A stretch of DNA of 64,000 nt from an uncultured Nesterenkonia sp. (lineage in GTDB: Bacteria > Actinomycetota > Actinomycetes > Actinomycetales > Micrococcaceae), in contig CAMIAK010000009.1 in NCBI GenBank assembly GCA_946222885.1, positions 62,001 through 126,000 on the forward strand, read 5' to 3'. Under the pieces are notes generated by a model. It did no database searches. It saw only the letters and a program-made list of their open reading frames with translations, and was not told the origin of the DNA. A program made the translations under genes and the position numbers. Positions 59,466 to 64,000 of the stretch are shown here, one piece after another (the first letter of the stretch is position 1; every line of letters starts with the position of its first letter).

Positions 59466-60269
59466 ATGCGTATTGCCACATGGAACGTCAATTCGATGCG
59501 TGCCCGGGCGGACCGGGTGGAGGCCTGGCTGGAGCGGACCGACGTGGACGTCGTCGCGATCCAGGAGACCAAGTGCAAGGATGACAACTTTCCCTGGGAG
59601 GTCTTCGAGCACAACGGCTACGACGTCGCCCATTTCGGCTTCAACCAGTGGAACGGCGTGGCCATCGCCTCCCGCGTGGGCATGAAGGACGTGGAGCGCA
59701 CCTTCCCGGACCAGCCCGCCTTCGGCAAGGGCGGCAAGGATCCCGTCCAGGAGGCCCGGGCGATCGCCGCCACCTGCGACGGCGTCCGGATCTGGAGCCT
59801 CTACGTCCCCAACGGGCGCACCCTCACCGATGAGCACATGGAGTACAAGCTCGCCTGGCTCAAGCAGCTGCGCGACCATGCCGAGACCTGGCTCACCGAT
59901 GACCCCGACGCTCAGATCGCCCTGGCCGGGGACTGGAACATCGCCCCGCAGGACGAGGACGTCTGGGACATCGGCTTCTTCCGGGAGCAGGGGCTCACCC
60001 ATGTCTCAGAGCCGGAGCGCGAGGCCTTCCGCTCCTTCCTGGACACCGGCTACGCCGACCTGGTCCGGCCGCACACCCCCGGCCCCGGCGTCTACACCTA
60101 CTGGGACTACACGAGCCTCCGCTTCCAGAAGCGTGAGGGGATGCGGATCGACTTCGTCCTGGGCTCCCCGAAGCTCGCCGAACGGGTGGAGACTGCGTTC
60201 ATCGACAAGGACGAGCGCCGCGGCAAGGGTGCCAGCGACCACGCGCCCGTCGTCGTCGATCTCGCCTGA
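59466..60269 (+). CDS. xth: Exodeoxyribonuclease III
   Basis: This 267-residue EEP-family enzyme acts on DNA as a 3'-5' exonuclease and AP endonuclease in base-excision repair. The motifs are MRIATWNVNSMRARADRVE, AIQETKCKDDNFP (metal Glu), WSLYVPNGRT, LAGDWNIAPQDEDVWD (Asp-x-Asn), YWDYTSLRFQKREGMRIDFVL and the catalytic ASDHAPVVVDL. The start is at the family consensus; an open frame upstream overlaps the divergent gene and is not needed. Confidence 0.96.
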   Translation: MRIATWNVNSMRARADRVEAWLERTDVDVVAIQETKCKDDNFPWEVFEHNGYDVAHFGFNQWNGVAIASRVGMKDVERTFPDQPAFGKGGKDPVQEARAIAATCDGVRIWSLYVPNGRTLTDEHMEYKLAWLKQLRDHAETWLTDDPDAQIALAGDWNIAPQDEDVWDIGFFREQGLTHVSEPEREAFRSFLDTGYADLVRPHTPGPGVYTYWDYTSLRFQKREGMRIDFVLGSPKLAERVETAFIDKDERRGKGASDHAPVVVDLA

Positions 60270-60277
60270 CCCACCGG

Positions 60278-60332
60278 GCACGCAAGAGAGGCGCCGGCCC
60301 CCTCCACGGGGACCGGCGCCTCTCTTGCGTGC
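60278..60332. terminator. Bidirectional terminator, 20-bp perfect stem
   Basis: Arms 60278-60297 and 60313-60332 are perfect 20-bp complements with a 15-nt loop, between xth (+) and the DUF4282 gene (-). Confidence 0.85.
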
Positions 60333-60355
60333 GTGCGGCTATGCCTGCCGACGGA

Positions 60356-60892
60356 TCACTGCTTCTGCGCGGTGCGCACCGCGGCGACCGTCAGCTCGAT
60401 CAGCAGACGCGCGCCGATCAGAGTCAGCACCGGGACGATCCAGCCGAAGAGCAGCGGGTTCAGGAAGGTCCAGACGTGGAAATCGGTGTACTCGTTGCCG
60501 ATGGCCACCACCAGGCCGCTGATCACCGAGGAGAGGTACCAGACGGCTGCGATGACCAGCACCAGGGTGTAGAAGGCCTTCGCCGCCTTCTCCACCTTCA
60601 GCACGGAGAAGTCGAGGTCGAACAGCACGCCGAAGCCTGCCGGCTCCTTCTTCGGCTGCGGCGGCTGCTGGTACCCGCCCTGCGGGTAGCCCTGGTAGCC
60701 GGCGCCGTGGGCGGAAGAGGCCGAGGGGGCGCTGCCCTGCTGGTATCCCGGCTGCTGGCCGTACTGCTGACCTGCGTAGGGCTGCTGCGGTGCCTGGCCG
60801 TAGTCCGCGCCCTGCGGGGGCTGCCCCTGGGGGGACTGGCCCTGGGGGCTGTTCTCCTGCGGGTTCTGATCGTTTCCGGGCTGCTGAGTCAT
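60356..60892 (-). CDS. DUF4282 membrane protein with Gln/Pro-rich N-terminus
   Basis: A 178-residue protein. The first 85 or so residues are a low-complexity Gln/Gly/Pro/Tyr region, likely disordered and cytoplasmic. The C-terminal part is a DUF4282 domain with two helices (FYTLVLVIAAVWYLSSVISGL and PLLFGWIVPVLTLIGARLLIEL) and the family-typical LFDLDFSVLKVEK start. The function is unknown. The ATG at 60892 is chosen because GGAGGAG lies upstream; one at 60919 lacks it. Confidence 0.8.
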   Translation of the reverse strand: MTQQPGNDQNPQENSPQGQSPQGQPPQGADYGQAPQQPYAGQQYGQQPGYQQGSAPSASSAHGAGYQGYPQGGYQQPPQPKKEPAGFGVLFDLDFSVLKVEKAAKAFYTLVLVIAAVWYLSSVISGLVVAIGNEYTDFHVWTFLNPLLFGWIVPVLTLIGARLLIELTVAAVRTAQKQ

Positions 60893-61342
60893 CTGGCTCC
60901 TCCAGGATTCGTTCCTCATATATGTCTCTCACCGACGGCGCACGGCCCCTCGCCCGGACGGAATCGCCGATGTCTGCCCTCAACCTATCGCAGCGGTGCA
61001 CCCCGGGAAAGCGGCCGCGCGGAAAGGGCTCTCAGCACCGATAGCACAGAGACTTTTCAATGTCACGGAACCTCAACCTTCAACCTACTTGAAGGTTTGG
61101 CGATACCTTTCTGTGACCTTGCATCCCCGGAATGACAGGCATCCAGGGCTCACAGTTTGATCACAGGAACGACACGGACTGTTGCCAAGGTGACGATTCC
61201 GCATCTATCGTTGCCGACGTAGCGCCACACGGCTATGACGCGATTCCCATCTCGTCGCCCAGGTCTCCCAGCCTGGGTGTCCGCGCCCTAGCCAGCCCAT
61301 GCGTGTGTGCTGCACCCAGTGAGGAACAAGTGAGGAACTACC
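60893..61342. other. 450-bp intergenic region before the NlpC/P60 gene
   Basis: No gene is seen. The region contains an inverted repeat CTTCAA...TTGAAGG around 61078-61097, the direct repeat TCACAG at 61150-61155 and 61161-61166 (11-bp period), and a further TGTGACC near 61112. These GTCACA-like boxes recall the MtrA motif of actinobacterial cell-wall hydrolase genes. A GAGG ribosome site precedes the GTG start. I found no riboswitch that I could support. Confidence 0.45.
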
Positions 61343-63169
61343 GTGAAACACCGTCGCAATCTCGCGGTGGCAGCCGTGACTGCCGTCGTCGTGACGACCG
61401 CACTCGTCGGGACCACTCTTCCCGACCTGGTGGCCGACCGGGCCGCCAACTCCCAGCAGCAGGGTGAGGGGCAGAACGCCGCGGACTCCGTGGTGGTCAC
61501 CGAACTCCCCGAGGTCCCCTCTGCTCAGGACATCTCCACCGCCAAGGAGTCCTCCGAGGCCACCGACCAGATGATCGGTGAGATCAGCGAGCGTCTCTCC
61601 CAGGCCAACCAGCGCGCCCTCGAGCTCGACGCCGCCGTGCAGATCGAGCACCAGAACGCCCTGGCCGCCGAGCAGGAGGCCGATGAGCTCGCCGCTGCCG
61701 CAGCCGAGGCCGAAGAGGCCGAGGAGCAGGCTGCCGACGACGCCGCGGCCGACGCCTCCGAGGAGTACCAGGAGGGCGAGGCCGGCACCGAGGACTTCCT
61801 GCTGGACGACTCCTCCCTGGCCGACGAGGCCACCGAGGACTACCAGAGCGACCAGGCCGAGGAGGAGTACGTCGAGGCCGAGCAGGAGGGCAACGAGTAC
61901 GAGGCCCTCCAGGAGCAGGCCGACGCCGCCGCCGCGGAGCACGAGAACCAGCTCAACACCGTCGACGAGACGGAGGAGAGCGCCGCCCAGGACGTCACCG
62001 AGGTCGGCCAGACCATCTACGAGCTGCTCGAGGCCCTCGCCGAGCTCGAGGGCTACGACGACGTCCAGGCCTACTTCGAGCTGGTGCTGGGCAACACAGA
62101 CTTCCTGAACGACGACGGCTCCATCGACGAGGAGGCCCTGGTGTGGCACCTCAATGCGATGCAGGCCGACGCCGAGCAGGCCCGGGTGTCCGAGGAGGAC
62201 ATCGAGGAGGAGACCGCCGAGGCTTCTTCGGAAGATGCGGAAGGGGAAGCCGCATCTTCCGAAGAGGCCGAGGCCACCCAGGAGGAAGAGGAGGAGCCGG
62301 AGCCGACTCCGGAGCCCGAGCCCACTCCCGAGCCGGAGCCTGAGCCGAGCCCCGAGCCGGAGCCCTCCCCCGAACCTGAGCCGGAGCCGGAGCCCGAGCC
62401 GGAGCCGGTCATCCACGGCTTCGACGACCTGAGCGTGAACATGCAGACGCTGATGCGCCAGGGCGCCGAGCTCGACCCCGACTTCAGCGGAGGCGCCGAG
62501 GACTACTACCAGGCGGTGCTGAACAACGAGGCACTGACCAACGCCGACGGCAACGCCTCCTGGACCAGCATGCGCTGGCACGTGGACTACCTGCGCGAGC
62601 AGGACGAGGCCGCCCGGGCAGCCGAGGAGGCCGCTGAGGCCGAGCGCCAGGCCGAGGAGGAGGCCGCAGCGGAACAGGCGGCCGCCGAGGAGGCGGCCGC
62701 CGAGGAAGCCGCAGCCGAGGAAGCAGCGGCCGAAGAGGCAGCCCAGAGCGAAAGCTCCTCCAACAGCGGCAGCTCCGGGAACAGCTCAGGAAGCTCCAAC
62801 CCCGCCCCGGCCACCTCAGGAAGCGGCGGCGTGGAGGCCGCGATCGAGTTCGCCATCGCTCAGGCGAACAACCCGAACGCCTACTACAGCCTCGGCGCCA
62901 ACGGGCCGAACGGCTGGGACTGCTCCTCGTTGGTGCAGCAGGCCTTCGCGCAGGCCGGCATCAGCCTCGGCCGCACCACCTATGAGCAGATCAATCAGGG
63001 AACCCGCATCTCTGTGGGAGAGGCACAGCGCGGCGACCTGATCTTCTGGGGCGACTGGCACGTGGCCATCTACCTGGGGAACGGGCAGATCGTCGACGCC
63101 GGCAGCCCTTCCTCCGGCGTCTCCGTCCGCTCGATGTTCGGGAGCCCCACCTCTGCGGTGCGTCTCTGA
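61343..63169 (+). CDS. Secreted NlpC/P60 peptidoglycan hydrolase
   Basis: A 608-residue exported protein: signal peptide (KHRRNLAVAAVTAVVVTTALVG), a long Ala/Glu coiled-coil region (about 65-230), a low-complexity acidic linker, a Pro-Glu repeat (about 318-357), a further Ala/Glu helix and Ser/Gly linker, then a C-terminal NlpC/P60 domain with Cys527 in NGWDCSSLVQQAF and His573 in GDWHVAIYLG. It should cleave peptide bonds in peptidoglycan during cell separation, as RipA-like proteins do. The GTG at 61343 has GAGG 7 nt upstream. A strong 20-bp hairpin lies inside the coding sequence at 62221-62269. Confidence 0.9.
   Translation: MKHRRNLAVAAVTAVVVTTALVGTTLPDLVADRAANSQQQGEGQNAADSVVVTELPEVPSAQDISTAKESSEATDQMIGEISERLSQANQRALELDAAVQIEHQNALAAEQEADELAAAAAEAEEAEEQAADDAAADASEEYQEGEAGTEDFLLDDSSLADEATEDYQSDQAEEEYVEAEQEGNEYEALQEQADAAAAEHENQLNTVDETEESAAQDVTEVGQTIYELLEALAELEGYDDVQAYFELVLGNTDFLNDDGSIDEEALVWHLNAMQADAEQARVSEEDIEEETAEASSEDAEGEAASSEEAEATQEEEEEPEPTPEPEPTPEPEPEPSPEPEPSPEPEPEPEPEPEPVIHGFDDLSVNMQTLMRQGAELDPDFSGGAEDYYQAVLNNEALTNADGNASWTSMRWHVDYLREQDEAARAAEEAAEAERQAEEEAAAEQAAAEEAAAEEAAAEEAAAEEAAQSESSSNSGSSGNSSGSSNPAPATSGSGGVEAAIEFAIAQANNPNAYYSLGANGPNGWDCSSLVQQAFAQAGISLGRTTYEQINQGTRISVGEAQRGDLIFWGDWHVAIYLGNGQIVDAGSPSSGVSVRSMFGSPTSAVRL
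62221..62269. repeat. Inverted repeat inside the NlpC/P60 coding sequence
   Basis: Arms 62221-62240 and 62250-62269 pair over 20 bp with one G-T, around a 9-nt loop. The encoded segment (residues 294-309) is ASSEDAEGEAASSEEA. Codons here are mostly GAA and TCT/TCC rather than the surrounding GAG, so the segment looks inserted or under selection for RNA structure. Confidence 0.7.
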
Positions 63170-63186
63170 CCGGGTGATCCGAGACT

Positions 63187-63232
63187 AAGGGCGGGTCCTC
63201 TCTTCTGCGGTAGTGAGAGAGGACCCGCCCTT
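63187..63232 (+). terminator. Terminator after the NlpC/P60 gene
   Basis: Perfect 16-bp arms at 63187-63202 and 63217-63232, a 14-nt loop, followed by CTCTC. It separates this gene from the NupC-type gene. Confidence 0.8.
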
Positions 63233-63264
63233 CTCTCATCCTCAACCTCCTGTAAGGAGCAGTC

Positions 63265-64000
63265 ATGATCAACATCCTCTGGGGCGCGCTGGGCATGGCC
63301 CTGCTGCTCGCGATCGCCGTCCTGTTCTCCGTGGACCGCCGCAGGATCAAGATCCGCACCATCGCCGTCGCGCTGGCCCTGCAGGTGGGCTTCGCGGTCT
63401 TCGTGCTCTACATCCCCTGGGGGCAGACGGTCCTCACCTGGGTCTCCGACGGCGTCCGCGCGGTGATCGGGCAGACCACCGAGGGCACCGAGTTCCTCTT
63501 CGGGCACTTCTTCGATGAGGATGCGCCGTTCGTGCTGAACGTGCTCCCGGTGATCATCTTCTTCGCCTCGCTGACGGCCATCCTGTACCACCTGAAGGTG
63601 CTGCAGCTCGTCGTCCGGGTCATCGGCGGCGGGCTCCAGCGCCTGCTGGGCACCTCCCGTGCGGAGTCGATGAACACCGCGGCGAACATCTTCGTCGGCC
63701 AGACCGAGGCTCCGCTGGTGATCCGCCCCTATGTGGCCGGCATGACCAAGTCCGAGCTCTTCGCGGTGATGGTCGGCGGGCTCTCCACCGTGGCCGGCTC
63801 GGTGCTGGTGGGGCTGAATCAGATGGGCGCGGATCTGGAGTACCTGATCGCCGCCTGCTTCATGGCGGCTCCCGGCGCCCTGCTCATGGCCAAGATCCTG
63901 GTTCCTGCCGGCTCCTTCGATGAGGTGGACGCCGCCGTCGTCGAACGGGAGAACCCTGAGGCCATGTCCGCGGACAAGACCGTCCTGGGCGGATCCAAGT
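63265..64000 (+). CDS. Concentrative nucleoside transporter, NupC-like, 5' part
   Basis: The first 245 codons of a CNT-family symporter; the rest lies beyond the window. From the start: a short N-terminal helix (ILWGALGMALLLAIAVLFS), VDRRRIKIRTIAVALALQ, FVLNVLPVIIFFASLTAILYHL, MNTAANIFVGQTEAPLVIRPY (nucleoside-binding region) and GGLSTVAGSVLVG, all diagnostic. It imports nucleosides with Na+ or H+. AAGGAG precedes the ATG. It complements thymidine kinase in salvage. Confidence 0.93.
   Translation, partial: MINILWGALGMALLLAIAVLFSVDRRRIKIRTIAVALALQVGFAVFVLYIPWGQTVLTWVSDGVRAVIGQTTEGTEFLFGHFFDEDAPFVLNVLPVIIFFASLTAILYHLKVLQLVVRVIGGGLQRLLGTSRAESMNTAANIFVGQTEAPLVIRPYVAGMTKSELFAVMVGGLSTVAGSVLVGLNQMGADLEYLIAACFMAAPGALLMAKILVPAGSFDEVDAAVVERENPEAMSADKTVLGGSK

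Noticed and set aside
60893..61342. c-di-AMP (ydaO) riboswitch before the NlpC/P60 gene
   Set aside because: Such riboswitches often precede these genes in Actinobacteria, but I could not find the conserved core or supporting helices.
62280..62410. Short repeats in the NlpC/P60 gene as a CRISPR-like array
   Set aside because: They encode a Pro-Glu protein repeat with no spacers, and no cas gene is present.

Overview
The window is about 68-70% G+C chromosomal DNA from a high-GC Gram-positive bacterium. The gene set (actinobacterial DUF3151 protein, bifunctional-type Dcd, LAxTG/sortase E surface protein, CtpE-like P-type ATPase, SAM-I riboswitches, many leaderless genes, strongly acidic exported proteins) points to Micrococcales, family Micrococcaceae. 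A Nesterenkonia-like organism is my best guess, inferred from gene content only. No prophage, IS element, CRISPR array or rRNA operon was seen. Three tRNA genes (Glu, Asp, Phe) lie at 58.6-59.0 kb.

Layout. 0-3 kb: end of an MFS transporter, an AbiEi/DUF559-like protein, dcd, an SseB-like protein. 3-5.7 kb: phosphonate-type ABC importer 1 (phnDCE), divergent from an AEC carrier. 6.9-11.1 kb: a membrane protein translationally coupled to a P-type ATPase, then panD. 11.2-13.1 kb: an ATP-grasp protein and an upstream paralogue whose ATP-binding core is replaced by a low-complexity linker. 13.1-14.6 kb: a SAM-I riboswitch and an FMN-dependent monooxygenase. 15.3-22.1 kb: a GntR/UTRA regulator with paired TCACTAGTGA operators, divergent from an ABC importer followed by a HAD phosphatase and an endonuclease/exonuclease/phosphatase-fold enzyme. 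22.2-33 kb: two divergent operons, each behind its own SAM-I riboswitch. 33-39.9 kb: LAxTG surface protein, purA, an SDR, an unknown protein, thymidine kinase, DUF3151. 40-44.2 kb: phosphonate-type importer 2 (phnDCEE). 44.3-52 kb: HAD proteins, fba, azlCD/lrp, putP, a SpoU methyltransferase, a PatB-like C-S lyase. 52-57.6 kb: membrane proteins, a NarL-type two-component system, mazEF, an MFS exporter. 57.7-64 kb: nadE, tRNAs, a zinc metallopeptidase, exonuclease III, DUF4282, a secreted NlpC/P60 protein, the start of a NupC-type transporter.

How the genes work together. The most coherent unit is the sulfur island at 22-33 kb plus the satellite monooxygenase at 13 kb. One arm encodes a MetN-MetI importer with two different MetQ-like lipoproteins and a MetN without the methionine-sensing NIL domain, followed by an SfnB/DszC-like flavoenzyme and a DmoA/NtaA-like monooxygenase. 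The opposite arm encodes acetyl-CoA synthetase, O-acetylhomoserine sulfhydrylase, a CoA-binding protein and a flavin reductase. I infer that low SAM switches on uptake and oxidative desulfurization of an organosulfur compound; the reductase would feed reduced flavin to the monooxygenases, MetY would fix the released sulfur, and Acs would recycle the acetate MetY releases. The substrate cannot be named from sequence.

A second theme is phosphorus scavenging: two phosphonate-type importers without C-P bond-cleaving genes in the window, plus the GntR-linked importer with two candidate phosphoesterases.
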